A stretch of 10,145 bases of DNA from Pseudomonadota bacterium. Lineage in GTDB: Bacteria > Pseudomonadota > Gammaproteobacteria > Steroidobacterales > Woeseiaceae. The position numbers and the translations under genes are program-made. Where the stretch lies: positions 1 through 10,145 of the forward strand of contig JADFKA010000042.1 in the NCBI GenBank assembly GCA_022565135.1. Reading direction: 5' to 3'. The notes beneath the pieces are model-generated. The model saw only the letters and a list, made by a program, of their open reading frames with translations. It was not told the DNA's origin and did not search any database. Below, one piece after another: positions 1-6,617 of this stretch; the first letter of the stretch is position 1; the number at the start of each line of letters is the position of its first letter.

Positions 1-443
1 GACCACTCGATCATGGCCGACTGCGCCAATCGCTGCGCTTCGAATTGTCGGGCATTGCGCACGACCGTGACGTGCGGACGGTAAACCCGTTGCGCTGACT
101 CGATGCCAGCGGCAAAGATCTTGCCCTTGAGACTTTCGACAAGCCGGTCCAGGTCGGGCGGAATCGTCGGCGGCACCAGCGCAGCAATTTTCGGCCGCGG
201 CCAGAATTCGAGGCGGTCAAAGCGCAGTCGAAATGGTTCCATCGTGATGTCCTGCTTCGCCTCAAGCAGCTCGTCAACACGCTCTTCGGGAAATTCGCCG
301 ATGTAGGCGAGCGTCACGTGCCATTCACGACGATCGACGGCGCGCCCCTCGACGAGCTTGGCCAGCGGCGAGATGAAATCGCGCATGCGATCACGTTGCC
401 GAGTGTCGGGCCATAGAGCAAAAAACAGGGTCTTGTTTGCCAT
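1..443 (-). CDS. thpR: RNA 2',3'-cyclic phosphodiesterase (2'-5' RNA ligase family), 3' end cut by window
   Basis: Members of the 2H phosphoesterase superfamily such as ThpR/LigT open 2',3'-cyclic phosphate ends of RNA and can reversibly join 2'-5' linkages in tRNA halves; they are soluble cytoplasmic proteins. The frame is open from ATG at 443 to base 1, giving 147 residues. Both family-defining HxTx motifs are visible: H42-V-T-L45 after the start of the first lobe, and H124-V-T-V127 in the second. The N-terminus (NKTLFFALWPD) is also typical. Relatives are about 175-180 aa, so roughly 30 C-terminal residues lie outside the window. The start codon overlaps the upstream hydrolase stop by one base (TAATG), with a GGAG just before it, so translation is probably coupled. 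The family call is secure; the physiological substrate is not known even in well-studied relatives. Confidence 0.93.
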   Translation of the reverse strand, partial: MANKTLFFALWPDTRQRDRMRDFISPLAKLVEGRAVDRREWHVTLAYIGEFPEERVDELLEAKQDITMEPFRLRFDRLEFWPRPKIAALVPPTIPPDLDRLVESLKGKIFAAGIESAQRVYRPHVTVVRNARQFEAQRLAQSAMIEW

Positions 444-1675
444 TACTCCATACGCTCCCTGTCGAAAGACATGAATTTGTCCGACACACTGATCATCTGT
501 TCGAATTCCGCATAGCCACCGTTGCCGATCCGGAAACCGGTGGTGCCGTTCGGCATGATGGCAATGACGTTGCCCCCCCAGCCATGCATTTCAGGGACCC
601 AGTAGTGCGACCCGGCCGGCGTCGTATACGGTTCATGCCAGAATGTCATGTGGTAGCTCTTGTCACCGAAGATGTTGCTGGCGCCCGTCGGCAGACCACG
701 AACGTCCGTCAGATACCGGGCCTCGGCAAGTTTCGCAGAACTCAGGATCTGCTGTCCATTGTGTTCGCCATTATTCTGGATCAACCGCGAGAGCTTCACG
801 ATATCGTCAATGGTCATGTACAGGCCCCAGGCCAGGAGTGGTATGCCGGCGTCGCCGCCGGGTTCTTTGGTGAAGTTCGCCGGCATGTGGCGGATACCAA
901 TCGGCGTGTACACCTCGTCGACCAGCATGGTCCAGAGATTCGCATCATCGCCTTCTTTTTGTTTAAGCAAACTACTGAGCGCAGCCGCCAGCAGAAATAT
1001 GTCGCGGTCGCGGTAACGGACATGCTCTCCGGGTCCCCAGGGATGGTTTGACTGGCGAAAAACGTACTGGAGTTTTTCCTCGAGTCCCGGGGCCAGATAC
1101 CAGGCATCGTAGGCGTCCTGGTCAGCGATAATATAGCCATCGCTAATGTGGTTCGGATCAATGTTTTCGCTGCCGGCACCGATTCCGGTAGCCATGCTCA
1201 CCAGGTGTCCGATTGTGACCTCGTCCCAACCATCATGCTCCGCCGTGAATTCAAGAAGATCCCTGATGCGAAGATCGAATATTTGATCGCCATACTTCTG
1301 CGCCAGACGCAACGTGGCCACCAGACCTGCAGCCGACTTCGTGATCGACCAGATTCCGTGTCGCATCTCTTGCGGATATGGATATGGGCCGTATGGCGTT
1401 GGACTGAAACGGACGAATACTTCATCCGATGTAATCAGGCCGCTGACGATAAACTTGTCCGGCTCAATGGATGAATCGAATTCGCTCAACGCGTCCCGGC
1501 CGACCTTTGCTGCAAAGTTTTCCCACGGGTCCCATGGTATTCGTGCCGCCAGCTCCTGCCTGAAATCCTCGATGATGGCGTCACTGCCGACGATATCCAT
1601 CTCGGTGAATGTTGCGGCCACGTGGCCCGATGCGACAAACCAGGTTTGCACAAAATAGGGCGAGAGTTGCTGCAC
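443..1675 (-). CDS. Serine hydrolase, beta-lactamase/class C-like catalytic part (downstream of in-frame amber)
   Basis: This frame encodes a beta-lactamase-fold serine hydrolase (COG1680-like; esterase, amidase or DD-peptidase type). Counting from the GTG at 1675 (410 aa), the nucleophile motif is S110-I-T-K113, the second motif is Y221-R-D (in place of YxN) and the third is H364-G-W-G-G-N (in place of KTG). The catalytic set is therefore complete. No signal peptide is present in this part. The GTG follows the TAG of the preceding frame by a single codon, in the same reading frame, and has no Shine-Dalgarno sequence. I infer that this is the C-terminal two thirds of one gene that starts at 2236, not an independent gene. 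If expressed alone, by reinitiation, it would stay in the cytoplasm. The stop TAA overlaps the thpR start. The substrate cannot be deduced. Confidence 0.8.
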   Translation of the reverse strand: MQQLSPYFVQTWFVASGHVAATFTEMDIVGSDAIIEDFRQELAARIPWDPWENFAAKVGRDALSEFDSSIEPDKFIVSGLITSDEVFVRFSPTPYGPYPYPQEMRHGIWSITKSAAGLVATLRLAQKYGDQIFDLRIRDLLEFTAEHDGWDEVTIGHLVSMATGIGAGSENIDPNHISDGYIIADQDAYDAWYLAPGLEEKLQYVFRQSNHPWGPGEHVRYRDRDIFLLAAALSSLLKQKEGDDANLWTMLVDEVYTPIGIRHMPANFTKEPGGDAGIPLLAWGLYMTIDDIVKLSRLIQNNGEHNGQQILSSAKLAEARYLTDVRGLPTGASNIFGDKSYHMTFWHEPYTTPAGSHYWVPEMHGWGGNVIAIMPNGTTGFRIGNGGYAEFEQMISVSDKFMSFDRERME

Positions 1676-1678
1676 AAC

Positions 1679-1681
1679 CTA
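1679..1681 (-). other. In-frame amber codon splitting the serine hydrolase gene
   Basis: On the minus strand the codons read TAC-TAG-GTT-GTG-CAG-CAA: the lipoprotein frame stops at TAG and the catalytic frame continues with no shift. Removing this one stop gives a single protein of about 597 residues with an export signal, an N-terminal domain and a complete catalytic domain. One C-to-T change from CAG (Gln) would produce it. The aspS gene in the same window also ends in TAG at a normal AspRS C-terminus, which argues against general reassignment of TAG. Possible causes are a recent nonsense mutation, a sequencing error, or readthrough/reinitiation. Confidence 0.85.
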
Positions 1682-2236
1682 GTAGCGCAGATAAGAGACC
1701 TGCGTACCGTCATACAGGAACGTGGCCACACCGTTGTAAGTTTCGTTTTCGATATTGCTCGTCAATATGAAAGGGAATGACGCCCGCGACATGTCGCCAT
1801 CGCCAGCCTCCGACCACACCCGGCCCGGCGAGACCTGAATTTGCCAGAAGCTTGCATCGTCGGGCGAGAATGAAATATCCCGTTCTACCGGGATCAGGTA
1901 ACCGTCGTGACTCAGGAAAAGGACGGCGAGCGCCGGAAAAAGCTGCGTTCGTTTACCCGCAATAGTGGCCGGCTCGATGACCGCGGGTTCCGTTCGCATC
2001 ACCGATGAACGGAGACGCAGTTGTCCTGCAAGCTCGTGCCGCGCATCCGTGGCACCCTTGGACGGCAGGAAAAACTCGTTCAGGATAGGTCCGGCATCCG
2101 CCGAGCCAGCTGCCAACATTTCATCGCGCGTCAGTTTTTCACGCGACTCTGCTGGTAACGATGACTTTTCACAGGCAGACAACGCTACAGCCAGGACCAG
2201 CACCAGTATTCGAATCATCAGAGCCTTGACGGTCAT
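1679..2236 (-). CDS. Lipoprotein N-terminal part of the split serine hydrolase
   Basis: The product is 185 aa and begins with a lipoprotein signal peptide: a short basic n-region, the hydrophobic run IRILVLVLAVA and the lipobox L19-S-A-C22. Position +2 is Glu rather than Asp, so outer-membrane sorting is likely. The remainder has no recognisable enzyme motif and looks like a beta-rich domain, ending in NGVATFLYDGTQVSYLRY directly before the TAG. From memory, similar segments precede the catalytic domain in full-length secreted serine hydrolases, which supports a single gene broken at the stop. The ATG at 2236 overlaps the pncC stop as ATGA. An alternative start at Met7 (2218) has a better ribosome site (AAGG, 5 nt spacing) and still yields a normal lipoprotein signal. 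A free-standing small lipoprotein is the less likely reading. Confidence 0.75.
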   Translation of the reverse strand: MTVKALMIRILVLVLAVALSACEKSSLPAESREKLTRDEMLAAGSADAGPILNEFFLPSKGATDARHELAGQLRLRSSVMRTEPAVIEPATIAGKRTQLFPALAVLFLSHDGYLIPVERDISFSPDDASFWQIQVSPGRVWSEAGDGDMSRASFPFILTSNIENETYNGVATFLYDGTQVSYLRY

Positions 2237-2736
2237 GACTCGATGCGCTCCCGCACGCCTTGCAACGCGTGTACGACGGCGAGTTCACGCACAAGATCGC
2301 GGTCGCCGGTAAAATGCTGGCAAATTGCCTCGGTATCGACGCGGGAGCCTTTTCTTACGGCCCAGGCGAACCAGACCGTGCCGACGGGCTTTGCCTCGCT
2401 ACCACCATCCGGACCGGCGATGCCGCTGACCGAAACGCCGATATCGGCCCCGCTTAGATTGAGCGCACCTTCGGCCATTTCCATGACAACAGCTTCGCTA
2501 ACCGCGCCGTGGTCGATAAGCGTCTGATTCTGCACGCCGAGCAGTGATTCCTTGGCGCCATTGCTGTAGCAGACGATGCCATAGGCAAAACATGCGGAAC
2601 TGCCGGATACATCGGTAATCGCCTTGGCTATCCAGCCTCCTGTGCAGGATTCGGCCGTTGTTACGGCCTTGCTCGCCGATGACAACTCGCTGACCAGCGC
2701 CTGGGCCAATTCCTTGATCGCTTCGTGGTCAGCCAT
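2233..2736 (-). CDS. pncC: Nicotinamide-nucleotide amidohydrolase PncC (CinA C-terminal domain type)
   Basis: PncC deamidates nicotinamide mononucleotide to nicotinic acid mononucleotide, salvaging NMN released by NAD-consuming reactions such as DNA ligase; it is cytoplasmic. The protein is 167 aa, the usual length for the stand-alone form without the N-terminal CinA MoCF-like domain. Diagnostic motifs are T26-T-A-E-S-C-T-G-G34 with the catalytic Ser30, Y57-S-N near the active site, S104-G-I-A-G-P-D-G-G112, and K116-P-V-G-T. Its start lies 8 bases inside the glycosyltransferase gene, and its TGA overlaps the next start as ATGA. In E. coli and many relatives pncC lies between mutS and recA. 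Here it is near mutS but on the opposite strand, separated by a glycosyltransferase gene, and recA is not in the window. Confidence 0.95.
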   Translation of the reverse strand: MADHEAIKELAQALVSELSSASKAVTTAESCTGGWIAKAITDVSGSSACFAYGIVCYSNGAKESLLGVQNQTLIDHGAVSEAVVMEMAEGALNLSGADIGVSVSGIAGPDGGSEAKPVGTVWFAWAVRKGSRVDTEAICQHFTGDRDLVRELAVVHALQGVRERIES

Positions 2737-3811
2737 TCAATACAGACTCGTAGAGTGCGAGGTGCTTATCGACCATCGTATCGATCGAAAACTCATTTTG
2801 CATCCGTTTGCGACCCGCTGCGCCATATTTCTGTCGAAGCCCATCATTATCAATCATCGTTGCAATCGCAATGCGCAGTGCTTCGACATTCTCCGCGGCA
2901 ACCAGAATACCGGTCTCCCCGTCAGCGACAGCCTCCGACAAGCCGCCGGCGTTGAAGCCCACAACCGCGACGCCCGCCGCGGCCGCCTTGAGTGTTGCGA
3001 CACCCAGGCCTTCGGCCAGCGCCGGGTGCACGAACAGATCGAAACAACCCAGGTATTCATCCAGGTCAGCACGAAACCCGGCGAACTGGACTGTGTCGCC
3101 AAGACCCAGCGATGCCGCCTGGGAGCGCAACTGATTCGCCAGATACCCTTCACCAAACAAGATCACGCGAAGTTGCCGATGATGCTGCAGGTCGGCGGCG
3201 GCTTGAAGCAGGTAGCGATGCCCTTTGCGCGGAATAAGCTGACCCGCTGCGGCAATCACAAAGGCATCGGCGGGTATGTCGAATTCGGCGCGAAAAGCAT
3301 CGCAGTCGGCAGTATTCGCGACTGCTTCCGTATCGACAGCGCTGCGTATGACTTCAATACGCTCGTCATCGACGCCCCGCTCACGCAGTACGGCAGCGAT
3401 CGCCGCGGAGATGGCGATGATTTTCGTGAATGGGCGATATCTGAGCGCAGCCATGAGCCGCATCTCGGTATTATCGACGCGCCGCGACACAACGGCCGGA
3501 ATGTCGGCGAAGCTCGCGGCCATGCCGCCCAGAATGTCGGCACCGCGCCGGCTATGACAATGCACCAGGTCCGGGTTCGATGCCTGCAGGTACTGCGCAA
3601 GTCGATAAGCGAACGGCAAATCGAGATCGCCCGCACAAAATAAGTTGCGAACCGGGATGCGCGCTGCGCGCGCGGCTGCATCGATACCTGACTCAGGTGG
3701 GCAGATGAGCGTGCAGTCGTGACCACGTTTGAGTAGCGCCGAGACCAGGTAGATCACCTGCTGTGGACCACCATAAAGATGGCGTCCGGTTTCGACATGC
3801 AGTATTTTCAT
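2729..3811 (-). CDS. GT-B glycosyltransferase, GT4-like, acceptor unknown
   Basis: The product is a 360-aa retaining-type glycosyltransferase of the GT4 group, expected to be cytoplasmic or membrane-peripheral. The N-terminal Rossmann domain opens MKILHVETG and carries the glycine loop Y13-G-G-P-Q-Q. The C-terminal donor domain has G-Q-L-I-P-R-K-G (the conserved R/K contacting donor phosphates), FGEG, and FVHPALAEGLGVATLKAAAAG, the counterpart of the EX7E motif. The second Glu of that motif is Lys here. The frame is open far upstream, antisense to mutS, but ATG 3811 is chosen because the family's N-terminal motif starts there; the Shine-Dalgarno sequence is weak. It heads the minus-strand operon and overlaps pncC by 8 bases. 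No other cell-surface polysaccharide genes are in the window, so lipopolysaccharide or another glycan as acceptor is only a guess. Confidence 0.88.
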   Translation of the reverse strand: MKILHVETGRHLYGGPQQVIYLVSALLKRGHDCTLICPPESGIDAAARAARIPVRNLFCAGDLDLPFAYRLAQYLQASNPDLVHCHSRRGADILGGMAASFADIPAVVSRRVDNTEMRLMAALRYRPFTKIIAISAAIAAVLRERGVDDERIEVIRSAVDTEAVANTADCDAFRAEFDIPADAFVIAAAGQLIPRKGHRYLLQAAADLQHHRQLRVILFGEGYLANQLRSQAASLGLGDTVQFAGFRADLDEYLGCFDLFVHPALAEGLGVATLKAAAAGVAVVGFNAGGLSEAVADGETGILVAAENVEALRIAIATMIDNDGLRQKYGAAGRKRMQNEFSIDTMVDKHLALYESVLNG

Positions 3812-3823
3812 CGGTAAAGAATC

Positions 3824-3838
3824 GCCCGCATGGCGGGC
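3824..3838. repeat. REP-like GC hairpin
   Basis: GCCCGC-ATG-GCGGGC is a perfect 6-bp inverted repeat with a 3-base loop, in the leader of the glycosyltransferase gene 12 bases before its start. On the minus strand it reads GGAGCCCGCCATGCGGGCG, a GGAG head plus a palindrome, which resembles the REP elements scattered in many gammaproteobacterial genomes. Only one copy is visible here, so the repeat assignment rests on resemblance. It may also act simply as a leader hairpin. Confidence 0.4.
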
Positions 3839-3864
3839 TCCAACAAGTGCACTCTTTAGAATTA

Positions 3865-3883
3865 AGATTAGCAGCCCTAATCT
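3865..3883. promoter_or_regulatory. Palindrome in the mutS/glycosyltransferase divergent region
   Basis: AGATTAG-CAGCC-CTAATCT is a perfect 7-bp inverted repeat ending 9 bases before the mutS ATG, in the most AT-rich part of the 81-base divergent spacer. It could be a dimeric repressor operator or an RNA hairpin covering the mutS ribosome site, where no clear Shine-Dalgarno sequence is present. A TTGAGA that could serve as a -35 for the glycosyltransferase overlaps its right arm on the minus strand, but I find no convincing matching -10. The function is inferred; only the symmetry is seen. Confidence 0.35.
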
Positions 3884-3892
3884 CAACTTAAA

Positions 3893-6451
3893 ATGACAGC
3901 AGCAGTCTCTCCAGTCCACACACCGATGATGCGGCAGTACCTGGCTATCAAGGCTGAGTACCCGGATATGCTCGTGTTGTATCGAATGGGTGACTTTTAT
4001 GAGCTTTTCTTCGACGACGCGAGGCGCGCAGCGGCATTGCTCGACATCACGCTGACATCGCGCGGCAAGTCGGGCGGCAATCCAATCCCGATGGCCGGAG
4101 TCCCGTATCACGCCATCGAAGGCTATCTGGCCAAGCTTGTGCGCAAAGGCGAGTCGGTCGCAATTTGTGAGCAGATCGGAGACCCGGCGACCAGCAAAGG
4201 GCCCGTTGAACGCAAGGTCATGCGCATCGTTACGCCCGGCACGCTCACCGACGAAGCCCTGCTCGCTGCAGCACGCGACAATCTCGTTGCGTCGATATTC
4301 GCGGACCGCAACCGCATCGGCATTGCCTGGCTCGATTTGGCTGGCGGCCGGTTCCTGTTGACCGAAGTCCCGGACATTGACGCGGCACTGGGCGAAATCG
4401 AACGATTGCGGCCCGCCGAACTCATCGTTGATGAAGACCAGCCACTTGGCGACACCATCAAGAAAGATGTTCGCGTTACGCGACGACCGCCCTGGCACTT
4501 TGAACTGGACAGTGCAACACGATTGCTTTGCGCACAGTTCGGGACTCGCGATCTAAGCGGATTCGGCTGCGAGGACTGTTCGACCGGCATTGCGGCAGCG
4601 GGCGCGTTGTTGCAATACGTTAACGATACGCAGAAAGCGTCGCTGCCCCACCTGCAGTCGATCGTGGCCGAGCGGCGTGAGGATGCCATCATCATGGACG
4701 GCCCGACGCGACGCAATCTCGAACTCGAAAAATCGCTGAGCGGCCATCACGAGCACACGCTTGCCGGCATTATGGATCACTGCCGGAGTCCGATGGGATC
4801 GCGCATGCTGCGCCGCTGGATCCAACGACCGTTACGCAATACCGCGGTTTTGCGCGGCCGCTACCAGGCGATCGAAACGATGCTGATTAAAGGCATCGTT
4901 GCCACTGTGCAAACTCTAATCAATGGCGTTGGCGACACTGAGCGAATCCTGTCGCGCGTGGCGCTGCGCTCAGCACGGCCGCGCGATTTGCGTCAATTAG
5001 CTGCAGCCCTGTCGCGCTTACCGGATCTGCGACGACAGATCGCCGAGCTCGAATCGCCACAATTACACGATTTGAGTCAGCGAATTGGCGAGCACCGTCG
5101 GCAGCACGAATTATTGTCGAAAGCGGTCATCGACCAACCGCCAATGTTGATTCGTGACGGCGGCGTCATCGCCGACGGTTACGACGACGATCTTGACGAC
5201 CTCAGGGCGATTGCCGCCAACGCCGATCAGTATCTGCTGAACCTGGAAGCTCGCGAGAAAAAACGTACTGGAATTGCGACACTTAAAGTCGGCTACAACC
5301 GCGTACACGGCTATTACATCGAGATCAGCAAGGCGCAGGCTGGCAAAGCACCTGTCGAATACGTTCGCCGTCAGACGCTGAAGAACGCCGAGCGATATAT
5401 AACGCCTGAACTCAAGGAGTTTGAAGACAAGGTGCTCAGCGCCAGGGAACGCGCGCTCGCACGAGAAAAGACTTTATACGAAGAACTCCTTGATCAACTG
5501 CTCGAGGTGCTTGCCGAACTGCAACAGACTGCGGCTGCCGTGGCCGAACTCGACGTATTGGCCTGCTTTGCCGAACGCGCGGACTCCTTGAATCTATCAA
5601 AGCCCGATATTGCCCGCGCACCGTGTATTGAAATCGAAGGCGGACGACACCTCGTGGTCGAACAAGTCATCGATTCACCGTTTGTTGCCAACGACCTGTC
5701 ACTGGGAGTCAGACAGCGTTTGCTCGTGATCACAGGACCGAATATGGGCGGCAAATCAACCTACATGCGGCAAACGGCGCTCATTGTCATCCTTGCGCAC
5801 ATCGGCAGTTTCGTCCCCGCCGAGAGCCTGCGTATCGGCCCGATCGACAGAATCTTTACGCGTATCGGCGCATCCGATGATCTTGCGGGGGGACGCTCAA
5901 CCTTCATGGTCGAAATGACAGAGACAGCGACGATTCTGCACAATGCGACCGAACAAAGCCTGGTGCTCATGGACGAAATCGGCCGCGGCACAAGCACCTT
6001 CGACGGGCTGTCGCTGGCCTGGGCTGCCGCACATTACATGGGTGAAACGGCTAAAGCATTTACATTATTTGCAACACACTATTTTGAGCTCACCGCGCTG
6101 GCCCAGGAACTGCCGGGTTGCAGCAACGTACATCTGGATGCGACCGAACACGACGGGCAACTCGTGTTCCTGCATGCCGTCAAACCCGGATCCGCCAACC
6201 AGAGTTACGGCTTACAGGTCGCGGCATTGGCCGGTGTGCCCAAAGAAGTCATTCGACGTGCGCAGAGCTACCTGAAAGTGCTTGAGGCCTTGCAGCTTGA
6301 ACACGACGCAAGCCCCCAGACGCAGTTGCCACTAACCGTCGAAGCTGCGGAATCCGACGACGCCTTGGTTAACGCTGTCGATGCACTGAATCCGGACTCA
6401 ATGACGCCCCGTGAGGCACTGGACGCGCTGTACGAACTCAAGGATCTGTAA
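3893..6451 (+). CDS. mutS: DNA mismatch repair protein MutS
   Basis: MutS recognises base mismatches and small loops in newly replicated DNA and recruits MutL in an ATP-dependent way. The protein is complete at 852 aa (E. coli: 853). The mismatch-stacking motif G33-D-F35-Y-E37 lies in domain I. The ATPase domain has Walker A G615-P-N-M-G-G-K621-S-T, Walker B with D694-E695-I-G-R-G-T-S-T-F-D, and the signature FATHYFELT. The C-terminus (LNPDSMTPREALDALYELKDL, written here only as the family's short tetramerisation segment) is intact, and QLPL shortly before it may be the beta-clamp contact. ATG 3893 fits the family N-terminus (HTPMMRQYL follows). No Shine-Dalgarno sequence is obvious; a palindrome sits in that place. 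It is transcribed alone, divergent from the glycosyltransferase operon and convergent with the hydrolase gene. Confidence 0.98.
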   Translation: MTAAVSPVHTPMMRQYLAIKAEYPDMLVLYRMGDFYELFFDDARRAAALLDITLTSRGKSGGNPIPMAGVPYHAIEGYLAKLVRKGESVAICEQIGDPATSKGPVERKVMRIVTPGTLTDEALLAAARDNLVASIFADRNRIGIAWLDLAGGRFLLTEVPDIDAALGEIERLRPAELIVDEDQPLGDTIKKDVRVTRRPPWHFELDSATRLLCAQFGTRDLSGFGCEDCSTGIAAAGALLQYVNDTQKASLPHLQSIVAERREDAIIMDGPTRRNLELEKSLSGHHEHTLAGIMDHCRSPMGSRMLRRWIQRPLRNTAVLRGRYQAIETMLIKGIVATVQTLINGVGDTERILSRVALRSARPRDLRQLAAALSRLPDLRRQIAELESPQLHDLSQRIGEHRRQHELLSKAVIDQPPMLIRDGGVIADGYDDDLDDLRAIAANADQYLLNLEAREKKRTGIATLKVGYNRVHGYYIEISKAQAGKAPVEYVRRQTLKNAERYITPELKEFEDKVLSARERALAREKTLYEELLDQLLEVLAELQQTAAAVAELDVLACFAERADSLNLSKPDIARAPCIEIEGGRHLVVEQVIDSPFVANDLSLGVRQRLLVITGPNMGGKSTYMRQTALIVILAHIGSFVPAESLRIGPIDRIFTRIGASDDLAGGRSTFMVEMTETATILHNATEQSLVLMDEIGRGTSTFDGLSLAWAAAHYMGETAKAFTLFATHYFELTALAQELPGCSNVHLDATEHDGQLVFLHAVKPGSANQSYGLQVAALAGVPKEVIRRAQSYLKVLEALQLEHDASPQTQLPLTVEAAESDDALVNAVDALNPDSMTPREALDALYELKDL

Positions 6452-6454
6452 GAG

Positions 6455-6499
6455 CCGGGTCCCGGAACATAATACCGGGTGAATAGCGCCGACGGTATT
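6455..6499 (+). repeat. Small hairpins after mutS
   Basis: Immediately after the mutS stop, CCGGG-T-CCCGG (6455-6465) can fold on itself, or its CCCGG can pair with CCGGG at 6475-6479. In addition, AATACCG (6471-6477) pairs with CGGTATT (6493-6499). The pairings compete with each other. No run of T follows, so this is not a convincing intrinsic terminator; it may still slow or protect the 3' end of the mutS transcript. Confidence 0.3.
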
Positions 6500-6536
6500 C
6501 CACGCCAAGGACACCGCCTACAGTTCGTACGTCGAA

Positions 6537-6608
6537 ATACCAGGTCTCAGGTACCCTAACTGAGCGCATGGGGTATTAAGTGAAGGTAGGACACCTGAGA
6601 CCTGGTAT
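6537..6608. repeat. 72-base palindromic element with perfect 16-bp arms
   Basis: The arms ATACCAGGTCTCAGGT (6537-6552) and ACCTGAGACCTGGTAT (6593-6608) are perfectly complementary. Pairing resumes inward after a 2x2 internal bulge (CCTA 6555-6558 with TAGG 6587-6590), leaving a loop of about 25 bases. It fills most of the gap between the convergent mutS and alpha/beta hydrolase genes, starting 9 bases after the latter's stop. On the minus strand the stem is followed only by TTTCG, so it could be a weak two-way terminator. Its length and symmetry also suit a REPIN or small MITE-like element. No flanking target duplication is evident. Confidence 0.7.
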
Positions 6609-6617
6609 GACATTCCG

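Noticed and set aside
437..1051. A 204-codon plus-strand open frame opposite the serine hydrolase.
   Set aside because: The minus strand carries the SxxK/YRD/HGWGG hydrolase; the antisense product has no recognisable features.
443..2236. General reassignment of TAG to an amino acid as explanation of the split hydrolase.
   Set aside because: aspS in the same window ends in TAG at a normal AspRS C-terminus, and no other gene here needs readthrough of TAG.
2624..3643. A 339-codon plus-strand open frame opposite pncC and the glycosyltransferase gene.
   Set aside because: It spans the boundary of two well-supported minus-strand genes, lacks recognisable motifs, and is explained by codon bias in GC-rich genes.
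3812..4498. Upstream extension of the glycosyltransferase frame (589 codons in total) across the intergenic region and antisense to mutS.
   Set aside because: The family N-terminus MKILHVETG begins at 3811. The upstream residues have no glycosyltransferase character and lie opposite conserved mutS coding sequence.
6455..6499. Intrinsic terminator for mutS.
   Set aside because: Stems are present but none is followed by a T-run; listed only as low-confidence hairpins.
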